Source: Lewinellaceae bacterium
GTDB taxonomy: Bacteria > Bacteroidota > Bacteroidia > Chitinophagales > Saprospiraceae
DNA: 64,000 bases
Assembly (NCBI GenBank): GCA_020636435.1
Contig: JACJXX010000001.1
Location: 3,799,001-3,863,000 of the forward strand
Direction of reading: 5' to 3'
A program made the position numbers and the translations under genes. Positions 18,407 to 26,737 of the stretch are shown here, piece after piece. Every line of letters starts with the position of its first letter. Positions within the stretch are counted from its first letter, which is position 1. The notes below the pieces were generated by a model, which did not search any database, was not told the DNA's origin, and saw nothing but the letters and a program-made list of their open reading frames with translations.

Positions 18407-19675
18407 ATGAAGTACTCAACGATAACAGGGGCTACCCTTCTAACATTGTCCGATCGAAAACCTGGCCTCCCATGGCCCCGTACACCATACACAGGCCACG
18501 ACACCGCTGAGCCCGTACACCCCCGAATCGAGTTCGGGGCAGGACGTACACCTCTCCGGCAGCTCCTGGCCAGCCTCCGGGAGATAGCCATAACAGGCAT
18601 GCTTGCAGTCCTGCTGACTGGCTTGTCTTCATGCAACGAAAGGCAGAACTATACCGATGGCCCATCCGTGATAGATGTAATCGAGTCGGTGTCGATAAAC
18701 GGAAAAGCCGCTGCTATAGATCATCTATCTGGAACCATTCAGGTAAGCTTGCCCGGAAATACCGACCTGGCCAATGTATCTTTTGAGGCCACTGCTCCCA
18801 AAGGTGTGACGATAAGCCCTCCCAGTGGCACTACGCTCGATCTGGCCTCTCCCGCACAGGTGGTAGCTGACAATGGAGTTTCCCAACGCACCTATTTAAT
18901 TACCGTTCAGTTGCTGCCCTCCAAGATTGCGTTTTTAGGGGACGGAGCTACCATAGCAGAGATTGGCGATGATGACGTTATGGAGGCAGCCAGGTGGGCC
19001 GAAGAGACTTACAAGGAAGACTTTACCTACATTTCCTATGACGAACTCTCCGACGAGGCCTTAAATGGGGTGAATGTCATCTTCTATGTCCATGATCAGG
19101 TCGGTTCTTCGGCACAACCCCAGGTTGTTCTGGATAAGTTGAATATTCTTTCCAAATTTTACGTCAACGGTGGAAAGATCGTCGCAGGCCAACACGGAAC
19201 CGGCATTGTCGAAGAGTTGGGAAGAGATGATTCCGGGCTCAGAACCATCATCGGAACGGGTGAAGGTGGGTCTAACCCAGATACCTGGGGCGTTGGCTTC
19301 ACCAATTCTACCATAGCCAATATCCTGACGGACGGCGCCGTGCGCAATCCGGATGGATCTATCAGCGTAATCGATGGCGGTTATAAAGAGGATCACAACG
19401 CCATGTGGACGATGGATCCGCTTGATGCCCCCAAATATGCCACTTTCCAGTCGAGGTTCGACGCCGAGGTCCTCGCTACCTGGGATTGGAATGTCGCTTC
19501 CCAGGGTACGGGCGGCATCATCATCTGGCATCCCAGTGGCCGGTTCAAGGGCTCTATCATTACGCTCGGCATTGGTGGCATGGAATGGAGTATGAACGAC
19601 GGCCGTACGAATGCCTTTGGCCAAAACATTCGCATCATTTACAAAAATGCGATCGACTATCTGAAGTCGTTGTAG
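18407..19675 (+). CDS. Second DUF4960-like surface lipoprotein, interrupted signal region
   Basis: 422 residues from ATG 18407, 10 bases after the previous stop. The hydrophobic core and lipobox (GMLAVLLTGLSSC) only begin at about residue 64. In between lies a proline/arginine-rich stretch encoded by repetitive DNA with GTACACC units. After the Cys comes one Ig-like repeat (ISPPSGTTLDLASP) instead of three, then the DUF4960-like domain (IAFLGDGATIAEIGDDDVMEA to NIRIIYKNAIDYLKSL). The homology with the previous gene is clear in both parts. An alternative start at ATG 18599 would leave a signal peptide with no basic residue. Probably surface glycan binding, if export still works; the N-terminal extension is odd. 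Confidence 0.7.
   Translation: MKYSTITGATLLTLSDRKPGLPWPRTPYTGHDTAEPVHPRIEFGAGRTPLRQLLASLREIAITGMLAVLLTGLSSCNERQNYTDGPSVIDVIESVSINGKAAAIDHLSGTIQVSLPGNTDLANVSFEATAPKGVTISPPSGTTLDLASPAQVVADNGVSQRTYLITVQLLPSKIAFLGDGATIAEIGDDDVMEAARWAEETYKEDFTYISYDELSDEALNGVNVIFYVHDQVGSSAQPQVVLDKLNILSKFYVNGGKIVAGQHGTGIVEELGRDDSGLRTIIGTGEGGSNPDTWGVGFTNSTIANILTDGAVRNPDGSISVIDGGYKEDHNAMWTMDPLDAPKYATFQSRFDAEVLATWDWNVASQGTGGIIIWHPSGRFKGSIITLGIGGMEWSMNDGRTNAFGQNIRIIYKNAIDYLKSL
18476..18560. repeat. GTACACC-type repetitive stretch within a coding start
   Basis: Contains CCGTACACCATACAC, CCCGTACACCCCCG, a palindrome CCCCGAATCGAGTTCGGGG and GACGTACACC. Related GTACAC-rich DNA lies at 22437-22545. Here it falls between the start codon and the signal peptide of the second DUF4960-like gene, without breaking the frame. 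Confidence 0.6.
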
Positions 19676-20036
19676 GATTGATTTTCTATTAGTTGTCTCA
19701 AAAGTGCTAGTAGTAAGTAGTCGGCAGAATTTATATGAGGATCACATCTCTGCTTCCACTTTAAATCGAAGCAGATTGTCCTCCCCTGGGGAGCCTGTCC
19801 CGGCGCAATGTCGGGAAGGTTAGGAGGGGGACTTGGAAACGAAAACTCCTAAGAATTCCCCCCTCGAACTCCCCTCCCCGCCTGCCAAAGTCTTGTACGG
19901 CGGGCAGGCAGGGGGAGACAACTGCCTTCGATCAAGAGCTGGGAAGAGGTCATTTATGTTTAACCTAAGCCTGTCCGGCCACCTATAAAAAATCAGTGTG
20001 CTATCACTTTTGAGGCAGCCCAACCAAACCTTTAGT
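19676..20036. other. Intergenic stretch with palindromic repeat
   Basis: No gene. Bases 19762-19948 contain an imperfect palindromic element (see next entry); the rest is a short leader before the GH32-like gene. No clear promoter was found, so the GH32 genes may depend on readthrough from susC. Confidence 0.5.
19762..19948. repeat. About 185-bp palindromic repeat, family C copy 1
   Basis: The left arm AATCGAAGCAGATTGTCCTC pairs imperfectly with the inverse of the right end (GAGACAACTGCCTTCGATC at 19914-19932). Inside are C/G-rich stems, including CCCCGCCTGCC against GGCGGGCAGGCAGGGGG. It precedes the first LamG-GH32-like gene; a similar C/G-rich palindrome precedes the second. Confidence 0.6.
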
Positions 20037-22208
20037 ATGCTTCGTACTTGCCTGTTAATCATTTTTCTACTAAGCCTGCTCTCCTGCGCGCAAGAGAAGA
20101 AGCCGGCCTACTACTGGAATTTTGCTGCCCAGGCTGGAAAAGCGCTGACAGAGCAAAACACCAGGGAACAATCCCCCATCCAAAGCAATGCGGATGTTCC
20201 CGAATTCGTGGAAGGGATCGATGGGACAGGCCTGCGGTTTGACGGCAATACGACTTTCATTTCCCATAAGTTGCCCGAGCCTTTGGAAGCGCCGTTTACT
20301 ATTTCGGCCTGGGCGGCCCTGGAAACCTATCCAACTGATGCAGCAGGTTTTTTTTCGCTGTTTACCGATAATGAGGATACCGCAAACTGGCTATCCGCCT
20401 GTGTAAATCGCTTTGGCAAGTTAACCATCGGCGCCAACCTCAACGGAGTAGAGCATTATCTTGAATCGGAGGTCATTATCTCTAAATTCCAATGGGAACA
20501 CATCTGCCTGATTGCAGAAAAGGACAGCGTCAAATTGCTGTGGAATGGAGAAATACTGCTATCCCAAGCCCTGCCGGATCATGTTTCCTTTGACAACATC
20601 CTGATCGGCAGGGATAGGAAGGAAAGCTTTGTTCATATCTTTCCGACAATGCACATCAATGGCATCCTGGATGAATTAAAAATTTGGCGGGAAGCACTTT
20701 CTCCAGACTATGTAAAAAGCCATATCGTTGGCCAAAAGAACGGCACAACCGCAAAATTAGCTGTTCCGGAATCCAGGTTTGCCAATGACTTCAACCGGCC
20801 GAAGTACCATCTCCTGCCGGCAGCAAACTGGACCAATGAGACGCACGGCTTGATCTACCACCAGGGCAGATACCATATTTTCAATCAGAAAAATGGAACC
20901 AATGTCTTCCTGGGGCAGATCAACTGGGGGCATTACAGCAGCCCCGATCTGGTACAGTGGACCGAACACCGGCCGGCCCTAAGCCCGGAAGAAGGTTATG
21001 ACCAGAATGGAATATGGTCGGGCCACGTAATCATTGACGACAGCGGCACGCCCGTGATCATGTATACCGGTGGAGATGGCCAGGAATTTGGCATGTGCCT
21101 GGCCTATCCTGAAGACGAAGCCTTGATTGCCTGGGAAAAACATGCCGGCAACCCGGTTGTAAAAGGGCCTCCTTCCCAATATAAGAGAGCTGATTTCAGA
21201 GATCCTTATCTCTGGAAGGAAGAAGATATTTGGTACATGATCGTCGGTTATGGCATGGAGGAGAATGGCCAGCAAAACGGCGCCGTATTATTGTATAAAT
21301 CCCTGGATTTAAAGAACTGGACGGCATTGGAGCCCTTATTCACCGGAAACCCCGAAGTGGACGGATCGGGAGTCTTCTGGGAAATGCCGGTGTTCTGGAA
21401 AATGGATGACAAGTATATCCTCCTGGTCAATCCGATTCCTTACCAGGGCAAGCCGGCGGTAGCCATTTATTGGGTGGGAGATTTTGTGAAAGAAAAGTTT
21501 GTCCCCGATGATAAGCTGCCCAAACGGCTGGAAGTGATCAACCGGATGCTTTCTCCCTCAGTAGCCCTTGACGGGGACGGCCGAACCACCGCCATTGCCA
21601 TTATTCCGGACTTAATCCCCGCTGAACTGCAATTGCGACAAGGGTGGACGCACTTGTACAGCATCCCACGAACCTGGAAACTGGTTGATGGAACCATCCA
21701 CCAGGCGCCGCACCCGGCACTGGAAAAGTTGCGGGATTCCCTGAAATCCTTTGAAAATGAGAAAGTAGGCCCTGATACCCATTTAAAGGCCGGAGCTGGC
21801 CATCAAATGGAAATCCTGGCCTCTATTGACCCGAATACTTCCCGCAGCTTTGGCTTCCTTGTGGGCAAGAATCAGGAGAATGGCGAGGAAACGAAAATCT
21901 TGTTTGATTTGCAGGCGAAAACCTTGATCATTGACCAGGCAAATTCCAGCAAGGATGAATTATTAGAACCTGGGGTTGAAAAAGGGACGCTCCCTCTTGA
22001 GGAAGCCGAGCCCTTCAAATTCCACCTGTTCATTGATGGGTCCGTGATCGAAGGATTCATCAACGATCAGTGGGCGTTTACGACCCGGATCTTTCCCAAG
22101 TTCAGGAACAGCAATGAGATTGAAATTTTTACGGACAACGGCGCTTTGATGGTTGAGGACATGAAAGTATGGAAATTGAGATCAAGTAATAATCTTGTAG
22201 ACTTTTAA
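20037..22208 (+). CDS. LamG-GH32-like lipoprotein with Glu at the nucleophile position
   Basis: 723 residues from ATG 20037, where a lipoprotein signal begins (MLRTCLLIIFLLSLLSC). Residues 25-235 are a concanavalin/LamG-like jelly roll (GTGLRFDGNTTFI, HINGILDELKIWREAL). The GH32 beta-propeller starts near 250. Its first motif reads NWTNETHG, so Glu268 occupies the place of the Asp nucleophile in the canonical WMNDPNG. The transition-state Asp (FRDP, Asp389) and the acid/base Glu (FWEMP, Glu449) are kept, but the usual ECP is EMP. The C-terminal beta-sandwich is present (FHLFIDGSVIEGFIND). It is in the fructan operon and likely acts on or binds fructan at the cell surface; activity with Glu at this position is uncertain. 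Confidence 0.85.
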   Translation: MLRTCLLIIFLLSLLSCAQEKKPAYYWNFAAQAGKALTEQNTREQSPIQSNADVPEFVEGIDGTGLRFDGNTTFISHKLPEPLEAPFTISAWAALETYPTDAAGFFSLFTDNEDTANWLSACVNRFGKLTIGANLNGVEHYLESEVIISKFQWEHICLIAEKDSVKLLWNGEILLSQALPDHVSFDNILIGRDRKESFVHIFPTMHINGILDELKIWREALSPDYVKSHIVGQKNGTTAKLAVPESRFANDFNRPKYHLLPAANWTNETHGLIYHQGRYHIFNQKNGTNVFLGQINWGHYSSPDLVQWTEHRPALSPEEGYDQNGIWSGHVIIDDSGTPVIMYTGGDGQEFGMCLAYPEDEALIAWEKHAGNPVVKGPPSQYKRADFRDPYLWKEEDIWYMIVGYGMEENGQQNGAVLLYKSLDLKNWTALEPLFTGNPEVDGSGVFWEMPVFWKMDDKYILLVNPIPYQGKPAVAIYWVGDFVKEKFVPDDKLPKRLEVINRMLSPSVALDGDGRTTAIAIIPDLIPAELQLRQGWTHLYSIPRTWKLVDGTIHQAPHPALEKLRDSLKSFENEKVGPDTHLKAGAGHQMEILASIDPNTSRSFGFLVGKNQENGEETKILFDLQAKTLIIDQANSSKDELLEPGVEKGTLPLEEAEPFKFHLFIDGSVIEGFINDQWAFTTRIFPKFRNSNEIEIFTDNGALMVEDMKVWKLRSSNNLVDF

Positions 22209-22212
22209 ATGA

Positions 22213-22362
22213 GGGATGGGCATAATACTGATCCATGACTCTGATCCACCCCCTAACCCCCGCCAGCGGGGGACATTTTCCCGAGTTTAGGGGTGCGTTC
22301 TCCTGCGCTGGCGGGGGCCGGGGGGTGGAATTTATAGGTAAAAACCCATTATGCCCACCTTT
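22213..22362. repeat. 150-bp palindromic repeat, family C copy 2
   Basis: Outer arms GATGGGCATAAT and ATTATGCCCACC are inverted copies. Inside them CCACCCCCTAACCCCCGCCAG pairs with the inverse in CTGGCGGGGGCCGGGGGGTGG. It starts 5 bases after the stop codon of the preceding gene and could also reduce readthrough. Confidence 0.7.
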
Positions 22363-22436
22363 AAACTTAAAAATAATGTTAGATTTGAACCCTGGTGGTT
22401 GGCTTTTAGCCTGATAGCTGGTTCCCTGGCCGGCAA

Positions 22437-22545
22437 GTGTACGATGTACAGGGTGTACGGTGTACGACGCCAGCCCAATCGTACATCATACACTTTCAGG
22501 TTCCTGTCCAGCCCCGTACACCGTACACCGTACACCGTACACAAT
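22437..22545. repeat. GTACAC-rich repeat array
   Basis: Includes GTGTACGATGTACAGG, GTGTACGGTGTACGACG and four consecutive CCGTACA-type units near 22515-22543. The left half is the inverse of the right half, so the whole is roughly palindromic. Related to the stretch inside the second DUF4960-like gene. Confidence 0.65.
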
Positions 22546-22626
22546 TTCGGGCAATAGTCCGGATAGCAAGCTGGAATCCAACACTTTACACTCAAACCAG
22601 TGTTTAAAAATATAAATAACAAGGCC

Positions 22627-25089
22627 ATGCTCAAAATTTTCACTCTAACCACTCTACTCTGCCTTTCGATCGCCCTGGCCGGGCAAACCCCCATTTTTCA
22701 CCTCAACTTTGACGAAGAAGCTGGCGAGGCGACTACAGAACAAGTTTCCAGTTCCGTGCTTCCAATACGGAATGCCTTCAACCGGCCAGAGCGAATTCCT
22801 GCTAATTTTGGCAATGCGCTGCGCCTGGACGGCTATTCGACCTATATTGCCGACTTAAATTATTTTATCCAGAATTACACCGACAAACTGACCATCGAGA
22901 CCTGGTATGCTACCGAGGCTTTCACCAAAGAACCAGCTGCCATTATACAAAGCCAATCCAATTCAGGAGGCTTTAAATTGCAAACCAACTCCTTCGGCAA
23001 TGTCATCTTCTCCTTTTTCTTCAATGGGCAGGAAAGATCCCTTAAACCCAACAAAAGGCTGACGGCATATCAATGGCACCACATCGTGGCCACGGTCGAT
23101 GCGGCAGCCGGAAAGGCCAACATTTATGTGGACGGGGAAAACTGGTTGAGTAATAACTTTGCCCAAAATTCCAGCCTCAACACCACCCAAAGCACGTTGT
23201 GGGTCGGCAAAAGTTCGCTCAATCAGGTCTTTGCCGGATTTTCGCTGAACACCCTGAATGGCGCTATTGACGATTTAAAAGTCTATAACGATGCCTTTAC
23301 AGAAGAACAGGTCCTTGCGCATTACCAATTGGCAACGATCAGTGAGGCAGATTTATTCATCGATCCAAATATTCGGCACGCAAACGACTATCTCCGGCCT
23401 CAGTATCATCCTATGCCGAATACCTCCTGGACCAATGAGCCTTATGGCCTGACCTATTACAAGGGAAAGTATCATTTGTTTTTCCAAAAAAATCCCAACG
23501 GGCCTTATCTTTATTTCATGCATTGGGGGCATTTATCGAGCCCGGATTTAGTCAGCTGGACAGAGGAACCCATTCCTTTGGCGCCTTCTTTCGGTTTTGA
23601 CGACTTCGGTGTTTGGTCGGGAACGACTGCGTTTGACAATAATGGAGATCCCGTCATTTTCTACACCGGTGTCGATGGCCAAAAAGCGGGAATTGGCAGC
23701 GCTTACCCGCTCGACGACGGCCTGATAGAATGGCAGGAAAACAATGCCAATCCGCTTATACCTAATCCTCCTCCCAATTTTTTTAGCCTGGATTTCAGGG
23801 ACCCTTACGTCTTTGAGAAAGATGGCCTTTACTACATGATCGTCGGATCGGGTTTATCAAATAATGGCGGCGGCATCTTATTTACCTATACTTCCACCGA
23901 CCTTGTATCGTGGACGCTGGTTACGCCCCTGTTTCAAAGCAGCGATTATGCCGACCACGGCACCTTTTGGGAAATGCCCGCCATGATTCCTTTTAATGAC
24001 ACGGAGTATGCCCTGCTGGTAACGCCACAATTTCCCGGCGCACCTGCCGATGTCATATACTGGACAGGAACCTTTGACGGAACCGCCTTCACCCCTTATG
24101 ATAGCGAGCCTAAAAGACTGGAGCATATTTCCAAAAACTTATTGGCGCCAGCTTTTGGCCGCGATGAAGAGGACAGATGGACGTACATCGGCATCATACC
24201 CGATGACCGCGACGCCGCCCTCCAGATAGCGGCAGGATGGCGCCACACCTTTAGTATTCCTCGTTTGGCCCGGTTGCTGGATGATGGGACAACCCTATCT
24301 GCCATTCCACATCCCAATTTGTGCCGCTTGCGGATAGATTCTACTGCTGTAAGGAATAGAACCATAATGGCAAATGTCAACAATAATTTGCCGGAATTTA
24401 GGGGCACGCAGTGCGAGCTGGCATTTTCCCTAAACTTTTCAAGCGCTGAGGTGATCAATCTGCAAGTTTACAAGCATCCGAATAGTTCGGAAAAGACCAG
24501 CGTGATCCTTGACAGAGGAAACAATCGGATTGGATTGGATCGCACCCAGTCTTCTCCTTATGCTACGGTGGAAGATTTAAGATACCAGGACTATACCTTT
24601 AATCCGGCTGGGGATGTCGAAATCAGGATATTTTTGGACCACTCTACGCTTGAAGTATTTGTAGATAATCTCGTCGTATTCTCTTCCAGAGTATATCCCT
24701 CTGAGGCAAGCGATTTAATTGATATAAGAGTTGAAGGCGGAGAAGCCCTGCTCGAGGCGTTTAATAGCTATCCATTAGATAGCAAGGAAAATACATTTAG
24801 CGCTATTTCCTGCCCTCCAGCTGATCTTCCAAACAGTTTGTACACCAGCGCCATTGAATTGCCCGAACAACAACAAATAAGGGTTTTCCCAAATCCAACA
24901 ACCGGCTTTCTGTATCTTGAATCAGAGGTAGCCAACAAAATTAAGGTTTTTGATATCCAGGGACGCCTTCTCGCTTTTTATTCAGAGTCCACTGGAGAAA
25001 TTGACCTTCATAACTTCAAAGCCGGGATATACATTCTTCAATTGGAAAACAAGTATGGAATCTTTACTTTTAAAATAATTAAGGAATGA
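22627..25089 (+). CDS. Secreted LamG-GH32-like protein with T9SS sorting domain; Glu at nucleophile position
   Basis: 820 residues from ATG 22627 (signal peptide MLKIFTLTTLLCLSIALA). LamG-like domain about 22-235 (ALRLDGYSTYIADL, NGAIDDLKVYNDAF). The GH32 propeller has SWTNEPYG with Glu271 at the usual Asp nucleophile position, FRDP (Asp392) and FWEMP (Glu449): the same substitutions as in the preceding paralogue. The C-terminal 75 residues are a T9SS type A sorting domain (RVFPNPTTGFLYLES, VFDIQGRLL, GIYILQLE). So this one is exported by type IX secretion rather than lipid-anchored. Its stop overlaps the next possible start (ATGA at 25086). Probably an outer-surface or released fructan-active or fructan-binding protein (inference). 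Confidence 0.87.
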   Translation: MLKIFTLTTLLCLSIALAGQTPIFHLNFDEEAGEATTEQVSSSVLPIRNAFNRPERIPANFGNALRLDGYSTYIADLNYFIQNYTDKLTIETWYATEAFTKEPAAIIQSQSNSGGFKLQTNSFGNVIFSFFFNGQERSLKPNKRLTAYQWHHIVATVDAAAGKANIYVDGENWLSNNFAQNSSLNTTQSTLWVGKSSLNQVFAGFSLNTLNGAIDDLKVYNDAFTEEQVLAHYQLATISEADLFIDPNIRHANDYLRPQYHPMPNTSWTNEPYGLTYYKGKYHLFFQKNPNGPYLYFMHWGHLSSPDLVSWTEEPIPLAPSFGFDDFGVWSGTTAFDNNGDPVIFYTGVDGQKAGIGSAYPLDDGLIEWQENNANPLIPNPPPNFFSLDFRDPYVFEKDGLYYMIVGSGLSNNGGGILFTYTSTDLVSWTLVTPLFQSSDYADHGTFWEMPAMIPFNDTEYALLVTPQFPGAPADVIYWTGTFDGTAFTPYDSEPKRLEHISKNLLAPAFGRDEEDRWTYIGIIPDDRDAALQIAAGWRHTFSIPRLARLLDDGTTLSAIPHPNLCRLRIDSTAVRNRTIMANVNNNLPEFRGTQCELAFSLNFSSAEVINLQVYKHPNSSEKTSVILDRGNNRIGLDRTQSSPYATVEDLRYQDYTFNPAGDVEIRIFLDHSTLEVFVDNLVVFSSRVYPSEASDLIDIRVEGGEALLEAFNSYPLDSKENTFSAISCPPADLPNSLYTSAIELPEQQQIRVFPNPTTGFLYLESEVANKIKVFDIQGRLLAFYSESTGEIDLHNFKAGIYILQLENKYGIFTFKIIKE

Positions 25090-25100
25090 TAAATGTCAAA

Positions 25101-26708
25101 ATGAAAAACCTGATATTCGGTGTTTTATTTTTCCTGCCATTTTTGCCAGGCTGCCAGGAAAAGCTTGAAAAAGAAAACATTGGCGCTGCTATGAAGGACA
25201 GTTATTACACCGAACCGCACCGCCCCCAATTCCACTTCACTCCGGAGAAAATGTGGATGAACGACCCCAACGGCATGGTCTGTTACGAGGGCGAATACCA
25301 CCTCTTTTATCAGCACTACCCCGACAGCACTGTCTGGGGGCCCATGCACTGGGGGCATGCCGTGAGCCGGGACCTGATACATTGGGAGCACCTGCCGATC
25401 GCCCTCTATCCCGACTCCCTGGGCATGATCTTTTCCGGCAGCGCCGTGGTAGACTGGAACAATACCAGCGGGCTGGGAGAGAACGGTAAACCGCCGCTGG
25501 TCGCCATTTTCACCCATCACCAACCGGATTTGGAGCAGGCCGGCCGCCAGGATTTTCAATACCAAAGCATTGCCTACAGCAACGACCGGGGCCGCACCTG
25601 GACGAAGTACGCCGGCAACCCCGTCATCCCCAACACCGAAAAAATCCGGGATTTCCGGGATCCCAAAGTCATCTGGCATGAAGGCTCCCAACAGTGGATC
25701 ATGGTACTCGCCGCTCAGAACCACGTGAAGCTGTGGGCTTCGCCCGACCTGAAGAAGTGGTCGCACCTCAGCGATTTTGGCCGGGAGTGGGGTTCCCACG
25801 GCGGCGTCTGGGAATGCCCCGACCTGTTCCCGATGCAGGTGGGCAACAGCGGGGAAACGAAATGGGCCATGTTGCTGAGCATCAACCCGGGCGGCCCCAA
25901 CGGCGGCTCTGCCACTCAGTACTTCGTCGGGGATTTCGACGGGAAAAATTTCACTTTAGACCCCACTTTTGCACCTTCGGTAAATGGAGAAAAGGCAGTT
26001 TGGCTTGATTATGGGCGCGACAATTACGCCGGGGTCACCTGGTCTGATGTCCCAGAAGAAGACGGCCGGCGCCTCTTTATGGGCTGGATGTCGAACTGGG
26101 ATTATGCGAATGTCGTCCCGACGAAAGCCTGGCGCAGCGCCATGACCCTGCCGAGGACTTTGGTTTTGAACAAAACAGGCGAAGGCTACCGCATTTTCTC
26201 CCAGCCTGTCCGGGAATTGCAGGCGCTTCGTTCCGCATCCTACGAAATAGGAAGTGCTGAGATAGCAGGTGTTCTGGACTTAGATCAGCAGCTTGGTTCT
26301 TCTGCCGGGCAACTGGAATTGGCGCTGGAATTCGAATGGATCGATGGCGCCTCCCCTGATTTCGGCGTTGAACTGTCCAATGAAAAAGGCGGGGTGTACT
26401 GCATTGGGTACCAGGCTGCCGGGGGCCAGTTTTACAGCGACCGGACCCGGGCCGGCGATAATTCTTTTTCTGAAAAATTCGCCACTGCCGTTCATACCGC
26501 TCCCCGCCTTTCCACCGGCAAGGTTATCCGGTTTCACCTGTTCTTCGATGCAGCCTCTGCAGAATTGTTCGCCGACGGTGGCGCTACGGTGCTGACGGAC
26601 ATAATTTTCCCAGGTGAAAATTTTAATCAGGTGAAAATCTATTCCAATAACGGCAAGGTGAAATTATTAAAAGGAGAAGGCTATGTGTTGAAAAGTATTT
26701 GGCGATAA
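25101..26708 (+). CDS. Canonical GH32 fructan hydrolase (levanase/inulinase/invertase type)
   Basis: 535 residues from ATG 25101, chosen for its lipoprotein signal (MKNLIFGVLFFLPFLPGC); an in-frame ATG at 25086 overlaps the previous stop and could be used. All three catalytic motifs are canonical: WMNDPNG (Asp55 nucleophile), FRDPKV (Asp187) and WECPDLF (Glu238, acid/base). The HWGHAVSRDLIHW and FSGSAVVDW segments are also present. The propeller is followed by the beta-sandwich module (LFFDAASAELFADGG). GH32 enzymes hydrolyse beta-fructosidic bonds; whether this one prefers levan, inulin or sucrose, or is exo- or endo-acting, cannot be read from sequence. It lies 29 bases before the MFS gene. 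Confidence 0.93.
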   Translation: MKNLIFGVLFFLPFLPGCQEKLEKENIGAAMKDSYYTEPHRPQFHFTPEKMWMNDPNGMVCYEGEYHLFYQHYPDSTVWGPMHWGHAVSRDLIHWEHLPIALYPDSLGMIFSGSAVVDWNNTSGLGENGKPPLVAIFTHHQPDLEQAGRQDFQYQSIAYSNDRGRTWTKYAGNPVIPNTEKIRDFRDPKVIWHEGSQQWIMVLAAQNHVKLWASPDLKKWSHLSDFGREWGSHGGVWECPDLFPMQVGNSGETKWAMLLSINPGGPNGGSATQYFVGDFDGKNFTLDPTFAPSVNGEKAVWLDYGRDNYAGVTWSDVPEEDGRRLFMGWMSNWDYANVVPTKAWRSAMTLPRTLVLNKTGEGYRIFSQPVRELQALRSASYEIGSAEIAGVLDLDQQLGSSAGQLELALEFEWIDGASPDFGVELSNEKGGVYCIGYQAAGGQFYSDRTRAGDNSFSEKFATAVHTAPRLSTGKVIRFHLFFDAASAELFADGGATVLTDIIFPGENFNQVKIYSNNGKVKLLKGEGYVLKSIWR

Positions 26709-26737
26709 TCCTATCTTACTCTTGAAAAAAGGAAAAT

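Larger units (their letters stand above)
22209..22626. other. Repeat-rich intergenic stretch
   Basis: No gene. It holds a C/G-rich palindrome (22213-22362) and a GTACAC-rich array (22437-22545), both listed separately, then a short AT-rich leader. Confidence 0.6.

Noticed and set aside
22437..22545. CRISPR-like array
   Set aside because: GTACAC units are short and irregular, with no spacers of constant length and no cas genes.
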